The notes under the pieces were generated by a model, which worked only from the letters and a program-made list of their open reading frames with translations, did no database searches and was not told the origin of the DNA. A DNA stretch of 64,000 nucleotides from Methanoculleus thermophilus (GTDB lineage Archaea > Halobacteriota > Methanomicrobia > Methanomicrobiales > Methanoculleaceae), in NCBI RefSeq assembly GCF_001571405.1, contig NZ_BCNX01000007.1, positions 248,001 through 312,000 on the forward strand, given 5' to 3'. Made by a program: the position numbers and the translations under genes. This document shows, piece by piece, positions 47,053-57,630 of the stretch (position 1 is the stretch's first letter; each line of letters opens with the position of its first letter).

Positions 47053-47258
47053 TTGGGCATTACCAGCATAATCTCGTATATGATAAAGCCGACAAGACCG
47101 ATGAGCATGATCCCGGCCGCCGCCACGATCGCAATCTTGGAGAACTCATCGCGGGTCGGCGTTCGTGCAAGCTTCAGCACGCGCCAGTACTTCTTGAAGA
47201 GTTCCTCTTCGATCTTGATCGATTTTACTTCGTTGAATTTTTCCTTATAGTCCATCAT
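47049..47258 (-). CDS. secE: Preprotein translocase subunit SecE
   Basis: 69 residues with an amphipathic N-terminal helix (FKKYWRVLKLARTPTRDEF) and one C-terminal membrane segment, typical of archaeal SecE/Sec61gamma. It lies between ftsZ and spt5. Confidence 0.93.
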   Translation of the reverse strand: MMDYKEKFNEVKSIKIEEELFKKYWRVLKLARTPTRDEFSKIAIVAAAGIMLIGLVGFIIYEIMLVMPK

Positions 47259-47264
47259 ATCGGC

Positions 47265-48362
47265 TCACTTCAGAAAGTCGATCTCAAACTCCTTCATCAT
47301 TCGTGGCGTACTCTTTTCATTCCTCCCATATATTTGTGGTGACCGAACTCCAGTGACGACAAGCAGTGTCCGCATCTTGCCCTGCATATCAGGATCGACC
47401 TGGGCACCCCAGATGATGCGGGCATCGGGATCTATACGGTCGTAGACCTCCTGGATGACGGCCTCCGCTTCATACATCGTCATATCCGGCCCACCGACAA
47501 CATTGACGAGTGCTGCGCTCGCCCCGGAGATATCCACATCAAGCAGTGGGGAACGCAACGCCTTCTTGACCGAGTCGGCGGCTTTATCCTCGCTGTCACT
47601 CTCGCCCATCCCGATCATCGCAACGCCGCCGCGCTCCATGACGGTCCGGACATCGGCGAAGTCCAGGTTGACAAGCCCGGGCATCGTGATGAGCTCGGTG
47701 ATGCCCTTGACGGCCCGCATCAGCACTTCGTCCGAGACCTTGAAGGCAGCGTGGAGCGGGAGGCGGGGAACGACCTCAAGCAGGCGGTCATTCGGGACGA
47801 CGATGACGGTATCCGCCACTTCCCGAAGCCGCTCAAGGCCTGCCTCGGCATTCTGGGCGCGTATGGCACCCTCGGCCGTGAACGGCAGGGTGACGACGGC
47901 GATGGTCAGGGCACCCTCCTCCCGGGCGGCTTTCGCGACGACGGGTGCGGAGCCTGTGCCGGTGCCGCCCCCGAGTCCCGTGGTGATGAAGACCATATCG
48001 CACCCCTCAACAGCGCGTTTGATATCGTCTTCGTTCTCAAGAGCCGCCTCCTCACCGACCTGGGGAATCGAACCCGCACCAAGACCGCGAGTTCTCTGCC
48101 TCCCGATAAGGATCCGGGTATCCGCGCGGGTTCGGATAAGGTGCTGAGCATCGGTGTTGAGAGCGATCAGCCGCGCCCCATTGATGCCTTCCTCCGCCAT
48201 TCGGGTGACCGTATTCGACCCTCCGCCTCCGCATCCGACGACTGCGATCTCGGTCCGGAGTTCCATAAGGACATCTTCAAGTTCCTTATCAACCTCAGTG
48301 GGTTCAACAAAACGTTGCTCCTCTCGTGCCCGTGAAAGTGCTTCTTCTACGATGGACTTCAT
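47265..48362 (-). CDS. ftsZ: Cell division protein FtsZ
   Basis: 365 residues with the tubulin signature [22 protein letters not shown] near the N-terminus and [11 protein letters not shown]. Forms the division ring. Overlaps the upstream deacylase gene by 4 nt. Confidence 0.96.
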   Translation of the reverse strand: MKSIVEEALSRAREEQRFVEPTEVDKELEDVLMELRTEIAVVGCGGGGSNTVTRMAEEGINGARLIALNTDAQHLIRTRADTRILIGRQRTRGLGAGSIPQVGEEAALENEDDIKRAVEGCDMVFITTGLGGGTGTGSAPVVAKAAREEGALTIAVVTLPFTAEGAIRAQNAEAGLERLREVADTVIVVPNDRLLEVVPRLPLHAAFKVSDEVLMRAVKGITELITMPGLVNLDFADVRTVMERGGVAMIGMGESDSEDKAADSVKKALRSPLLDVDISGASAALVNVVGGPDMTMYEAEAVIQEVYDRIDPDARIIWGAQVDPDMQGKMRTLLVVTGVRSPQIYGRNEKSTPRMMKEFEIDFLK

Positions 48363-49669
48363 ATATACCCCTCCAATCCCGGAATATGTATCCGCTTCAC
48401 GCTGGTTGTCTGCACTGCATCAGGTGTGATCGTTCGCCCCCCGATCTCAACCGCTTCCCCGTTGGCAAGCTTGGCAAAGAGTGATCCTCTTGGGATCCCA
48501 TGTCTACGCGCCTTTTCAGGATCGAACCGCACCTTCCGAAGGACAAGGTGATCACCGTCGATAGCAGCGTCTTCACAGATAAGTAAGAGTTTTACGCAGA
48601 GGGTAGTTATATCCCTTGCGAGTTGAGAGGACTCATTTTCAAAGCCGATAAACGTTGATATGACCTCTTTTGATCCTTTTGAGATATGAGCCACCTTTAA
48701 TTTGTCAAGGGATTCAAGAAATTCAACCTTATTGGATTTTACGGTTTCTTCAACTAATTCCTGGATTACGGGGACCGGAACAGGGTTTCCCCGTCCAGTA
48801 AGATTATGGATATGAATGCGTGATCCGGGGGCGAGATCTTTGGCGAGAGCGCGTACTGCAAGATAGGTGGCCCATTCAAGGCGAGAGGCCTCGATGATCT
48901 CCGACTCAGAAAGGATGGGCAGGTTGGTCGCGTCGAGCAACCGTTCAATTCGCCCGGCCTCATCGGATGAAAGTGATTTCCTGTCGACGTAAGCAGCGAC
49001 AGCAGAACTCGCCTCTTGCATCCTCCGGATGCTCTCGGGGTTGATGGCACCGATCTGACGGGTAGGTACAATATGACCGAAAGCACCCCGGGAGGAGAGG
49101 GCAATCTCCGTCTGCCGCACAGCGTAGTGGGTCCCGCCAAAGCCGAGGAGGTTGATCGTCTCAAGGGGCGCCGCAGAGAGGATGCTCTCCGCAACCGCTC
49201 TCCCGGCCATTGGATCGGCCCACTCGGCGGCAGTGGAGCCGATCTCGACGAAGAACGACGGTATCGCGAGCGCCGTCGGGCCGTGGTGCGTCACCTCATA
49301 GGAGACACGGTAGCCCTCCGGGGCCCTGGCGGCAAGGTTTTGCAGGACGGCATGCATCCAGGCGGGGGCTGCCGGCGCGAGCATCCCGGGCTCCCCTCCA
49401 AGGTCGGCGGTCTCGTAGTTGCCGGTCACGTGCACGGTCAGAGCAGGAGTCGGGTGCACACTCGAGTGCCGGGAGATGAAGATGATAAGGTCTGCATCGA
49501 TCGTCTCGTCGATCCGGTCCTGATAGATCAGCCGCCCATCTATCTCGTGGAACGCGAGCTCGTGATCTGCAAGCGGCCATGGACCGCCCTCCCTTAGCAG
49601 AGTTCGAAGGTTGTCACGGATGTTTACCCCGGCAATGTCCTGTTTTGAGTTAATCAGCGCGATCCGCAT
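48359..49669 (-). CDS. dtdA: D-aminoacyl-tRNA deacylase, archaeal type
   Basis: 436 residues: N-terminal archaeal DtdA domain ([45 protein letters not shown]) that hydrolyses D-aminoacyl-tRNA; normal family core about 280 residues. The C-terminal 150 residues ([20 protein letters not shown] onward) are an extra domain, common in related methanogens but of unknown role. Confidence 0.88.
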   Translation of the reverse strand: MRIALINSKQDIAGVNIRDNLRTLLREGGPWPLADHELAFHEIDGRLIYQDRIDETIDADLIIFISRHSSVHPTPALTVHVTGNYETADLGGEPGMLAPAAPAWMHAVLQNLAARAPEGYRVSYEVTHHGPTALAIPSFFVEIGSTAAEWADPMAGRAVAESILSAAPLETINLLGFGGTHYAVRQTEIALSSRGAFGHIVPTRQIGAINPESIRRMQEASSAVAAYVDRKSLSSDEAGRIERLLDATNLPILSESEIIEASRLEWATYLAVRALAKDLAPGSRIHIHNLTGRGNPVPVPVIQELVEETVKSNKVEFLESLDKLKVAHISKGSKEVISTFIGFENESSQLARDITTLCVKLLLICEDAAIDGDHLVLRKVRFDPEKARRHGIPRGSLFAKLANGEAVEIGGRTITPDAVQTTSVKRIHIPGLEGYI

Positions 49670-49762
49670 CGATACATACGTTGGCGGGCTGCACGCTAAA
49701 TGATAGTGCTGGTTGGCCGGACAGTAAATCCTATCTCTCTACAGGCAAACCATCTGTGTACT

Positions 49763-49945
49763 ATGGACGAAGAGAAGATACGGAAAGCATTCGAGGCATA
49801 CGGCATAACCAACGAGATTACCTGTCCACAGGCCTTCGAGATCGCCGAGAAATACAATATTCCAAAGATGGATATCGCCCGCTACTGCAACCAGCACGAA
49901 CCGAAGATCAAGATCAGGAGTTGTCAGCTGGGCTGCTTCAGATGA
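49763..49945 (+). CDS. Small cysteine-containing protein, 60 residues
   Basis: MDEEKIRKAFEAYGITNE, helical, with CPQAFEIAEKYNIPKMDIA resembling a mini-HTH, and cysteines in ARYCNQ and CQLGCFR at the end. The stop overlaps the moeA ATG (ATGA), so it is coupled to molybdopterin synthesis. Family not recognised; a metal-binding or regulatory role is possible. Confidence 0.7.
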   Translation: MDEEKIRKAFEAYGITNEITCPQAFEIAEKYNIPKMDIARYCNQHEPKIKIRSCQLGCFR

Positions 49946-51144
49946 GCCTCTTCCTTGAGGTCGTACCCGTCAGCGAGGCCGTAGAGACGGTGCGGAGGAT
50001 AGCACCCTCACCCGGGTGCGAGGAGATCCCGCTCGAAGACGCTCTCTACCGGGTCCTTGCCCGGGACGTCCTTGCCGATATCGATATACCCGGGTTTGAC
50101 CGGTCGACGGTCGACGGCTACGCTGTCATTGCGGCCGATACCACCGGGGCTTCCGAGGCCATTCCGGCGATGCTCCAGTGCCGGGGTCGGGTCCTGATGG
50201 GGAAGGCCAATGCAGATCGGATCTCCCCGGGGACCTGCTGGTACGTCCCTACAGGAGGGGCTCTTCCCGAGGGGGCGGACGCAGTTGTGATGATCGAGCA
50301 CGCAGAGCAGATCGGAGACGATATCCTGGTGCATCGCCCGGTGGCACCCGGAGAGAATGTGGTCCTTCGCGGCGAAGACTTTGAGGGAGGAAAAACGGTC
50401 CTTGAACGGGGACGCATGCTCTCGCCGCGCGAGATCGGTGTCGTCGCGGCGATCGGCGCCGACAGGGTCTGCGTGATGAAGACGCCGAAGGTCGGGATCA
50501 TATCAACAGGAAACGAGGTCGTCCCGATCACGAGCACTCCCGGGCCAGGCGAGGTGCGGGATGCAAACTCCTACCTGGCCGGGACCTTTGTCGCGGAGCG
50601 AGGCTGCCACCCGGTATACTTCGGGATTGTCCGGGATGAACGGGCAGCCTTGCGGCAGGTGATCTCATCGGCACTCGATCAGTGCGACGTAGTCCTGATA
50701 TCAGGGGGGTCCTCGAAGGATGAACGGGACAACACCGCGGCGGTCATCGAAGAACTCGGTGAGGTGCTGGTGCACGGGATCGCGCTCGCTCCTGGAAAAC
50801 CCACGATCATCGGGACTGCCCGGGGAAAACCGGTCATCGGGCTCCCCGGGCACCCGGCTTCGGCCTTCGTCGTGCTCGTCGCTATCGTCGAACACCTGCT
50901 CGCAGCGATGCTCGGCGTCACCGTCGCCCGGCGGACTGTCCGCGCACGGCTGACACAGAATATCCCCTCGACACGTGGGCGGGAGGACTATATCCGGGTC
51001 AGCCTCAGAGACGGAGAGGCGACGCCGGTCTTCGGCAAATCCGGGCTCCTCAATACCCTGGTGAGGAGCGAGGGGCTCGTGCGCATCCCGGCCTCGAGCG
51101 AGGGGTTCGAGGTCGGTGAAGAGGTGGAGGTGATCCTGTGGTGA
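49942..51144 (+). CDS. moeA: Molybdopterin molybdenumtransferase MoeA (1)
   Basis: 400 residues from ATG 49942. Motifs: PGFDRSTVDGYAV, PTGGALPEGADAVV, ISTGNEV, SGGSSKDERDN, GLPGHPASA. It inserts molybdate or tungstate into adenylated molybdopterin. Overlaps the second moeA by 7 nt. Paired MoeA proteins in methanogens may separate Mo from W. Confidence 0.93.
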   Translation: MSLFLEVVPVSEAVETVRRIAPSPGCEEIPLEDALYRVLARDVLADIDIPGFDRSTVDGYAVIAADTTGASEAIPAMLQCRGRVLMGKANADRISPGTCWYVPTGGALPEGADAVVMIEHAEQIGDDILVHRPVAPGENVVLRGEDFEGGKTVLERGRMLSPREIGVVAAIGADRVCVMKTPKVGIISTGNEVVPITSTPGPGEVRDANSYLAGTFVAERGCHPVYFGIVRDERAALRQVISSALDQCDVVLISGGSSKDERDNTAAVIEELGEVLVHGIALAPGKPTIIGTARGKPVIGLPGHPASAFVVLVAIVEHLLAAMLGVTVARRTVRARLTQNIPSTRGREDYIRVSLRDGEATPVFGKSGLLNTLVRSEGLVRIPASSEGFEVGEEVEVILW

Positions 51145-53015
51145 AGCGTTACCTCTCGGTCATATCGCTTGACGAAGCGCGTGCGCTCGTGGCTCGCTCG
51201 TTCCCGGGAGTTCCCGGGATCGTCAAAATCCCGGTAAACACCGGGGCGGTGGGGAGGATCACCGCAGAGCCTATATTTGCCCGGTTCTCGGTTCCGGCCA
51301 TTCACATCTCGGCGATGGACGGGATTGCGGTCAGGAGCGCAGATACACTCGGAGCGAGCGAGCAGCGGCCCGTAACCCTCCCGGATGCAGCGAGGGTCAA
51401 TACAGGGAATATCATCCCGCCCGGTTACGATGCCGTGGTGATGATCGAGGATGTCTGGGTCGAGGCGAAGTCCGGCGACGGAGAAACGTATACCATCAGA
51501 AAACCGGTCAGCCCCTGGCAGCATATCCGGCCGGTCGGTGAGGATATCGGCGAGTCGGAGATGATCCTCCCAAGAGGCCACCGGATCCGGCCGCATGATC
51601 TGGGTGCGCTTGCAAGTTACGGGGTTACGGAGATCCCGGTCATACATCTCCGGGCAGGACTGATCCCCACCGGGAGTGAACTTGTGCCGGTCGGTGAGAT
51701 GCCGCCGCCCGGGAAGGTGGTGGAGAGCAACACCCTGATGGCCGCGGCGATCCTTTCGGAAGCGGGTGTGGAGACGCACCGCTACCCCATCGTCCCGGAC
51801 GACTACAACCAGATCCGGGACGCCGTCAGGCGGGGTGTCGCAGAGAACGATATCCTGCTCGTCTCGGCCGGTTCATCCGCCGGGACACGCGACTACACCG
51901 CCGATATCATTCGCGATCTTGGTGAGGTTCTGGCGCACGGGGTTGCCATCAAACCAGGAAAGCCCGTGATCATCGGTAGAATTGAGGGAAAACCGGTGAT
52001 CGGTCTTCCCGGCTACCCCCTTGCCGCTGCAACCGTGCTTCGCGAGATCGTCCTGCCGCTGATTTCACGCTACGGCCTTTCCACCCCACGGCCCGAGCGG
52101 GTCGATGCCAGACTGACCACGAGCCTTCACTCGGATATCGGCACCGACGAGTTCGTCCTCCTCTCGGTGGGAAGGCTCGGCGAGCGCTGGGTGGCGGTGC
52201 CGCAGTCACGGGGCGCCGGCGTCCAGATGAGCGCGGTTCGCGCGAACGGCTACATGCAGATCCCGGCGCAGAAGGAAGGCGCCGAGGCGGGAGAGACCGT
52301 TAGCGTCCGGCTTACCGTCCCCCGTGCGGAGGCCGAAGAGGCGGTGCTCATCACCGGGAGCCACGATCCGGCTCTCGACTACCTGGCCGACCTGGTGCGG
52401 CCTCGCGGCGTCGATATCCATTCCACCCATGTAGGGAGCATGGGCGGGGTGATTGCGCTAAAAAAAGAGGAGTGTCACGCGGCCCCGATGCACCTCCTCG
52501 CTCCCGACGGCACCTACAACACCTACTACCTGGATCGCTACATGCCGGGCGCGGACCTTGCCCTCCTCTGCGTTGCAAAGCGGCAGCAGGGGGTCATCTC
52601 CCGCGACGGGTTGACCTTTGACGACCTACCCGGCCGGACGTTCATCAACCGGCAGAAGGGATCCGGGACCCGGATGCTCCTCGACCGCCACCTCGCAGAA
52701 CGCGGGATCGATCCGGCATCCATTCCCGGCTACGACCGCGAAGTGACGACGCACCTTGCGGTGGCGCTCGCTGTCAAGACCGGTGAGGCGGATGCCGGGA
52801 TGGGGGTCTACAGCGCCGCAAAGGCGCTTGGTCTCGAGTTCGTCCCGGTGGCGACAGAGCGCTACGAGCTCGTGATGCACCGCGCGATGCTCGATGACCC
52901 GAGGATTGCAACGCTCATCGAGACGGTCTCCTCAGAAGCGTTCAAGAAGGTCCTCCGCGACCTTGGGGGCTACGAGACGGACGAGACGGGCGTCCTGCGC
53001 GGACTGCGAGGCTGA
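51138..53015 (+). CDS. moeA: MoeA (2) fused to a periplasmic-binding-protein-like domain
   Basis: 625 residues. Residues 1-400 are MoeA (HISAMDGIAV, GNIIPPGYDAVV, IPTGSELV, GLPGYPLAA). Residues about 405-625 are a PBP-like domain (ITGSHDPALDYLADL, NRQKGSGTRMLLDRHL), similar to the effector domain of LysR/ModE-like proteins and molybdate-binding proteins. Start GTG/ATG region overlaps moeA 1. Confidence 0.9.
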   Translation: MVKRYLSVISLDEARALVARSFPGVPGIVKIPVNTGAVGRITAEPIFARFSVPAIHISAMDGIAVRSADTLGASEQRPVTLPDAARVNTGNIIPPGYDAVVMIEDVWVEAKSGDGETYTIRKPVSPWQHIRPVGEDIGESEMILPRGHRIRPHDLGALASYGVTEIPVIHLRAGLIPTGSELVPVGEMPPPGKVVESNTLMAAAILSEAGVETHRYPIVPDDYNQIRDAVRRGVAENDILLVSAGSSAGTRDYTADIIRDLGEVLAHGVAIKPGKPVIIGRIEGKPVIGLPGYPLAAATVLREIVLPLISRYGLSTPRPERVDARLTTSLHSDIGTDEFVLLSVGRLGERWVAVPQSRGAGVQMSAVRANGYMQIPAQKEGAEAGETVSVRLTVPRAEAEEAVLITGSHDPALDYLADLVRPRGVDIHSTHVGSMGGVIALKKEECHAAPMHLLAPDGTYNTYYLDRYMPGADLALLCVAKRQQGVISRDGLTFDDLPGRTFINRQKGSGTRMLLDRHLAERGIDPASIPGYDREVTTHLAVALAVKTGEADAGMGVYSAAKALGLEFVPVATERYELVMHRAMLDDPRIATLIETVSSEAFKKVLRDLGGYETDETGVLRGLRG

Positions 53016-53424
53016 CCGCCTCCTCTGGCGTGGCGCAGGCCCTCACACCATCTATTTTCCAGGTCGAGAGGCCGTAGACGGGCTTTCCGATCTTGAGTGC
53101 GACGGCAATCTCCGAGAGCGTGCCGTAACCTCCACCGACGGCGATGACTGCGTCAGCCGACTGGACGAGAATGACGTTTCGCGCATGACCCATACCGGTG
53201 CGGATGATCACATCCAGATACGGATTTCCGTCCCCGGTGTCCGGGAGGATGCCTACGGTCGTCCCGCCGGCCTCCCGTGCGCCCCGCGAGACGGCCTCCA
53301 TCACCCCGCCGAGGCCGCCGCAGCAGACGGTCCCGGCCGCCTCGGCGATGAGGCGGCCGACCGATCTCGCCATATCGTATTCTTCGTCGGAGCAGTCCCC
53401 CCTCCCGATGACTGCGATCTGCAT
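52942..53424 (-). CDS. LOG-like/TIGR00725 nucleotide-binding protein
   Basis: 160 residues from ATG 53424 (MQIAVIGRGDCSDEEYD). The Rossmann features GGLGGVMEAVSRGA and GGGYGTLSEIAVAL match the lysine-decarboxylase-like TIGR00725 family, some of which are nucleosidases. The 3' end overlaps the convergent moeA 2 by 74 nt. Confidence 0.8.
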   Translation of the reverse strand: MQIAVIGRGDCSDEEYDMARSVGRLIAEAAGTVCCGGLGGVMEAVSRGAREAGGTTVGILPDTGDGNPYLDVIIRTGMGHARNVILVQSADAVIAVGGGYGTLSEIAVALKIGKPVYGLSTWKIDGVRACATPEEAVSLAVRAGRPSRPSRSPQGRGGPS

Positions 53425-53488
53425 GAGAGAGAGTCTGGCGGGCGAAAGATAAAAGGAACAGGGTGGGCTGTGGAACTTTAGTGGTCGC

Positions 53489-53620
53489 GAGTCGCACTTA
53501 CAGTGCTCCCACTCCGGACAGGACGTCCATCGTGAGTCGCACCTACGGTGCTCACGCTCCTGTCGTTCCGACAGTCGCAAACTGCGTCTTTGGTGCTCGC
53601 GCTCCTGTCGGAACAACTGG
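53489..53620. repeat. Imperfect tandem GTCGCAC...GGTGCTC repeats
   Basis: About two and a half copies of a unit of about 45 bp: GTCGCAC, a few bases, GTGCTC, a C-rich stretch, then CTCC with a dyad such as CTGTCG/CGACAG. The unit recurs in the element at 59203-59859, so it is a dispersed, hairpin-forming family. It lies between the LOG-like gene and ileS. Confidence 0.6.
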
Positions 53621-53689
53621 AGTGCACACAAACACTTTGTCTCCTCAGAACAAACGGTACACCAGAGTGCTGAATATGAGGGATACAAG

Positions 53690-56600
53690 GTGAAAGAGGT
53701 CACCAGCAGTTACAACCCGCGTGAACTTGAGACAGAGGTCCAGGATTACTGGAAGCGGGAGAATATTTATGCACGCGTCCAGGCGCTGCGCAAGGATGGA
53801 AAAGCATTCTTTTTCGTCGACGGGCCGCCGTATACCACCGGCCACATCCACCTCGGCACCGCCTGGAACAAGATCATCAAAGACTCCATCCTCCGCTACC
53901 ACCGGATGCAGGGCAGAAATATCATCGAGCGGGCCGGCTATGACATGCACGGCCTGCCTATCGAGGTGAAGGTCGAGCACCAGCTCGGGTTCACTTCAAA
54001 GAAGGACATCGAGGAATACGGCATCGCAGAATTCATCGAACAGTGTCGATCGTTCGCCCTGACGCACATGGCGATCATGAGCGAGCAGTTCCGGCGGCTC
54101 GGCATCTGGCTCGACTTCGACAACCCCTACCAGACCATTGATCCAGGATACATCGAGTCCGCATGGTGGGCGGTCAAGCGGGCCGACGAACGCGGCCTGC
54201 TCGAGCGCGGCTACCGGGTCGTGAACTGGTGCCCCCGATGCGAGACGGCGATCGCCGACTCGGAGGTTGAGTATTGGGACGAGACCGATCCTTCCATCTT
54301 CGTAAAATTCCCGATCGTCGGGCGCGAGAACGAGTACCTGGTGATCTGGACGACAACACCCTGGACCCTTCCAGCCAACGTGGCGGTAGCGGTCAACGCA
54401 GAGTTTACGTATGCGCGGGTGCGGGCAAAGAAGGACGATAAAGAAGAGATCCTCTGGATTGCCGAGAAACTCGTTGAATCGGTCCTGAAGATGGGCCGGT
54501 ACCAGGACTATACAGTCCTAGAGACGGCGAGCGGGAGCGATCTTATCGGGATGGAGTACGCATCGCCGCTCGCCGGCCAGGTGCCGCATCAGGCAGAGAT
54601 CCGGCACCGGGTCGTCGAGGCAGACTATGTCGCACTCGAGAACACCGGTCTCGTCCACATTGCACCGGGGCACGGGTGGGATGACTACCTGGTCGGCATC
54701 CGGGAAGGGCTTGAGATCTTCTGTCCGGTTGACGCCGGCGGATGCTTCACGCCGGCAGCCGGGACGACGTTTGAGGATATGTACGTCCGGGACGCAAACG
54801 ACTTCATCATTGAGGCGCTCGGCGATTACCTCCTCGCTCGACAGACGATCACCCACCGCTACGGTCACTGCTGGCGGTGCAAGACCCCCATCATCTACCG
54901 GGCAACGGCGCAGTGGTTCGTGAAGGCCACCGAGATCCGCGACCAGATGCTTGAGGAGATCGCAAAGGTGAAGTGGTACCCGGAGTGGGCGGGAAGCGCC
55001 CGGTTCCACGACTTCGTCAAAGAGTCACGCGACTGGTGCATCTCCCGGCAGCGCTACTGGGGCATCCCCATCCCCATCTGGCACTGCGAGAAGTGTGACA
55101 GATACACCGTCGTCGGCACCATCAAGGAACTCGAGGAGTTGTCGGGGGCAAAGATTGCCGACCCCCACCGTCCCTACGTAGACACCGTCACCATCCCGTG
55201 CTCCTGCGGCGGGGTGATGCGCCGGGTGACCGATATCTTCGATGTCTGGTTCGACTCGGCGGTCGCCTCCTGGGCAACCCTTGGGTTCCCCCAGGAGCGC
55301 GAGGCCTTCGACCGCTACTGGCCGGCGGACTTCATCACCGAGGGGCAGGACCAGACCCGGGGCTGGTTTTACTCCCAGCTCGGGGCGAGCACCGTGGCGT
55401 TCGGCCGGGCCCCCTACAAGAGCGTTCTGATGCACGGGTTCGCGCTCGATGCCGAAGGGCGCAAGATGAGCAAGAGCCTCGGAAACGTCGTAACACCCGA
55501 AGAAGTGATGAACCAGTTCGGCGTTGACGTTCTGCGGCTCTACGTCCTCTGGGCGAACGCTCCCTGGGACGACCTGAAGTTCAACTGGGAGGGTGTGAAG
55601 ACCATTCACCGGACGCTCAACATCCTCTGGAACGTCTACCGGTTCCCGCTCCCATATATGATCCTTGACTCGTTCCAACCTGCATCCAGAGAGGACGGCC
55701 GGTGGGACGATACCTATGTCCAAGAAAAGATCAGCGAGATGCCGCAGGAGGACCGCTGGATTCTCTCCCGGGTGAACACGCTCATCCGGACTGTGGCCGA
55801 TGATATGCGCGAGTACAACCTCCACAAAGTGACGCGGGCACTCACGACCTTCATCCTCGAGGACCTCTCCCGCTGGTACGTGCAGCTCGTCCGGCCGAGG
55901 ATGTGGCTTGAGGAGGACTCACCGGAGAAGAGGTATGCCTACGAGACCTCGTACTATGTCCTGCGCCGTCTGACCGCGATCCTTGCACCGTTCGTCCCCC
56001 ATATCACCGAAGAGATCTACAGTAACCTCCGCCTTTCCGGGGATCCGGAGAGCGTCCATATGCTCGATTGGCCAAAGGCGGACGACCTCCTGATCGATCC
56101 GGATCTTGAAGCGGATATGGAGATCATCCGGTCGTTTGACGATGCAGTCGCCACCGCACGGCAGGCGGGAAAAAGGAAACTCCGCTGGCCGATCGATGAG
56201 GCCGTGGTGGTCACCGAGAGCAACGACGTGAAGACGGCCCTTGAGGACTTAAACGCCCTTGCCTTAAACCGGGCGAACGCCAGGAAGGTCAGGGTCGTTA
56301 CCGGGAGATGGGAGCGGATCTTGTGGAAGGCAGAACCGGTTATGCGGGCTATCGGCCCGGAGTTCGGAAAAGAAGGGCCGAAGGTCAAGAGCCTGATTGA
56401 GGGTGCCGACGGCACCGCCCTGAAGACCGCGATCGATCGGGAGGGAGAGGCAAAACTCGACGGCTACACGATCTCCGCACGCCATGTCGCCTTCACCGAA
56501 GCCCTTCCGGAGGGGGTCTTTGCAGCTCCCATGAAGGACGCGACGGTCTACGTGGACATCACCCTCACGCCGGAACTCGAGGCAGAGGGCTACGCCCGCG

Positions 56601-56872
56601 AGGTGATCCGGCGGATCCAGGAGATGCGCCGCCAGTTGAACCTGAACGTCAACGAATTCATCGTCGCGACTGTGGAGGTCGGCGACGAGCGAGTAGCCTC
56701 CCTCCTCGGGGAAGAGGTGTGGAAGAAGGAGATTGCCGGCGAAGTGCGGGCAGCAGCCCTCACCATCCGGCATGCTGACGGGGAGAAGCCCAAAGAGGCT
56801 TTTGCCCTCGAGAAGGACTGGGATGTGGAAGGCGTGCAGATGCAGATGGGCATCTCACGCGCCGGTGAGTGA
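53690..56872 (+). CDS. ileS: Isoleucyl-tRNA synthetase
   Basis: 1060 residues of class I synthetase: HIGH motif as GHIHLGT (about 50), KMSKS at about 593, editing domain with TTPWTLPANVAV, and a C-terminal anticodon and zinc-region domain. GTG start at 53690, with GAGGGAT upstream. The 3' end overlaps the convergent thg1 gene by 18 nt. Confidence 0.96.
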   Translation: MKEVTSSYNPRELETEVQDYWKRENIYARVQALRKDGKAFFFVDGPPYTTGHIHLGTAWNKIIKDSILRYHRMQGRNIIERAGYDMHGLPIEVKVEHQLGFTSKKDIEEYGIAEFIEQCRSFALTHMAIMSEQFRRLGIWLDFDNPYQTIDPGYIESAWWAVKRADERGLLERGYRVVNWCPRCETAIADSEVEYWDETDPSIFVKFPIVGRENEYLVIWTTTPWTLPANVAVAVNAEFTYARVRAKKDDKEEILWIAEKLVESVLKMGRYQDYTVLETASGSDLIGMEYASPLAGQVPHQAEIRHRVVEADYVALENTGLVHIAPGHGWDDYLVGIREGLEIFCPVDAGGCFTPAAGTTFEDMYVRDANDFIIEALGDYLLARQTITHRYGHCWRCKTPIIYRATAQWFVKATEIRDQMLEEIAKVKWYPEWAGSARFHDFVKESRDWCISRQRYWGIPIPIWHCEKCDRYTVVGTIKELEELSGAKIADPHRPYVDTVTIPCSCGGVMRRVTDIFDVWFDSAVASWATLGFPQEREAFDRYWPADFITEGQDQTRGWFYSQLGASTVAFGRAPYKSVLMHGFALDAEGRKMSKSLGNVVTPEEVMNQFGVDVLRLYVLWANAPWDDLKFNWEGVKTIHRTLNILWNVYRFPLPYMILDSFQPASREDGRWDDTYVQEKISEMPQEDRWILSRVNTLIRTVADDMREYNLHKVTRALTTFILEDLSRWYVQLVRPRMWLEEDSPEKRYAYETSYYVLRRLTAILAPFVPHITEEIYSNLRLSGDPESVHMLDWPKADDLLIDPDLEADMEIIRSFDDAVATARQAGKRKLRWPIDEAVVVTESNDVKTALEDLNALALNRANARKVRVVTGRWERILWKAEPVMRAIGPEFGKEGPKVKSLIEGADGTALKTAIDREGEAKLDGYTISARHVAFTEALPEGVFAAPMKDATVYVDITLTPELEAEGYAREVIRRIQEMRRQLNLNVNEFIVATVEVGDERVASLLGEEVWKKEIAGEVRAAALTIRHADGEKPKEAFALEKDWDVEGVQMQMGISRAGE

Positions 56873-57589
56873 CCGGATCAGGGCCCTTCCCTCCTCCGTC
56901 AAAAAGAGCGGCGTCTCGTCCGGTTCCCGGATGCAGGTCCGCGCAGCCTGCACGGTCTCCCCCGTCAGGGGGTTATACCCTTCTTTTATGCACTCATCCC
57001 GATAGAGGAGCGTCCCCCGCCGCTGCCAGGCAGGGGTTGCCGCCAGGTTGACGCCCCGCGCAAACATCATCTCATGCATGGCGTCCGACTGCATGCCCCG
57101 GAGGGCCGCGGCGGCTTCCCGGGGGGTCATTCCCTCCTCGATCAGGGCATTCTGGCAGTAAGCGTTGATATGGTTTCGCCACGCCTCGTTCTGCCTCGAT
57201 ATGAGGTACTCGATCGCAAACTCTCCGGCTGCAGGGATGATCCGGGCGTCGAACGCAAGCGGCTCAGTACACCCGAGCTCGATCGTGAGCGCACTTGCCG
57301 CAATCGCGGCCGTCACCGAGTCAATCTTTTCCACTCTCCCGGAGAAAGGAAGGGTCTTAAAGTAGAGGCTGATCTCGTCGGAGAAGGTGTAGGCGAAGAC
57401 CGGCGCTAGACCGCTCCCGGTGAGGAGGTGGCGGCAGACCGAGCACATGCTTGCGTGGAATGCCTGATCGAACGGTTTTTTAAGATCGAGCGTACGGGTC
57501 AGGCGGTGGAAGGCCCGGCCGTCGAGTCTGACAAAAATTGGGGGGAAGATGGTGAGATTCGAGAAGATCTCACGGTTTACTATATCCAT
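56855..57589 (-). CDS. thg1: tRNA-His guanylyltransferase/Thg1-like protein
   Basis: 244 residues: FVRLDGRAFHRLT (metal Asp 23) and YTFSDEISLYF (Asp 71, Glu 72), the Thg1 reverse-polymerase signatures. It adds nucleotides 3'-5', either G-1 to tRNA-His or repairing tRNA 5' ends. A TATA-like TATAATATACTATC lies directly upstream. Confidence 0.92.
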   Translation of the reverse strand: MDIVNREIFSNLTIFPPIFVRLDGRAFHRLTRTLDLKKPFDQAFHASMCSVCRHLLTGSGLAPVFAYTFSDEISLYFKTLPFSGRVEKIDSVTAAIAASALTIELGCTEPLAFDARIIPAAGEFAIEYLISRQNEAWRNHINAYCQNALIEEGMTPREAAAALRGMQSDAMHEMMFARGVNLAATPAWQRRGTLLYRDECIKEGYNPLTGETVQAARTCIREPDETPLFLTEEGRALIRSLTGA

Positions 57590-57630
57590 AATATACTATC
57601 GATAGAGATATCGGGCCGAGAGGGTTGTAG

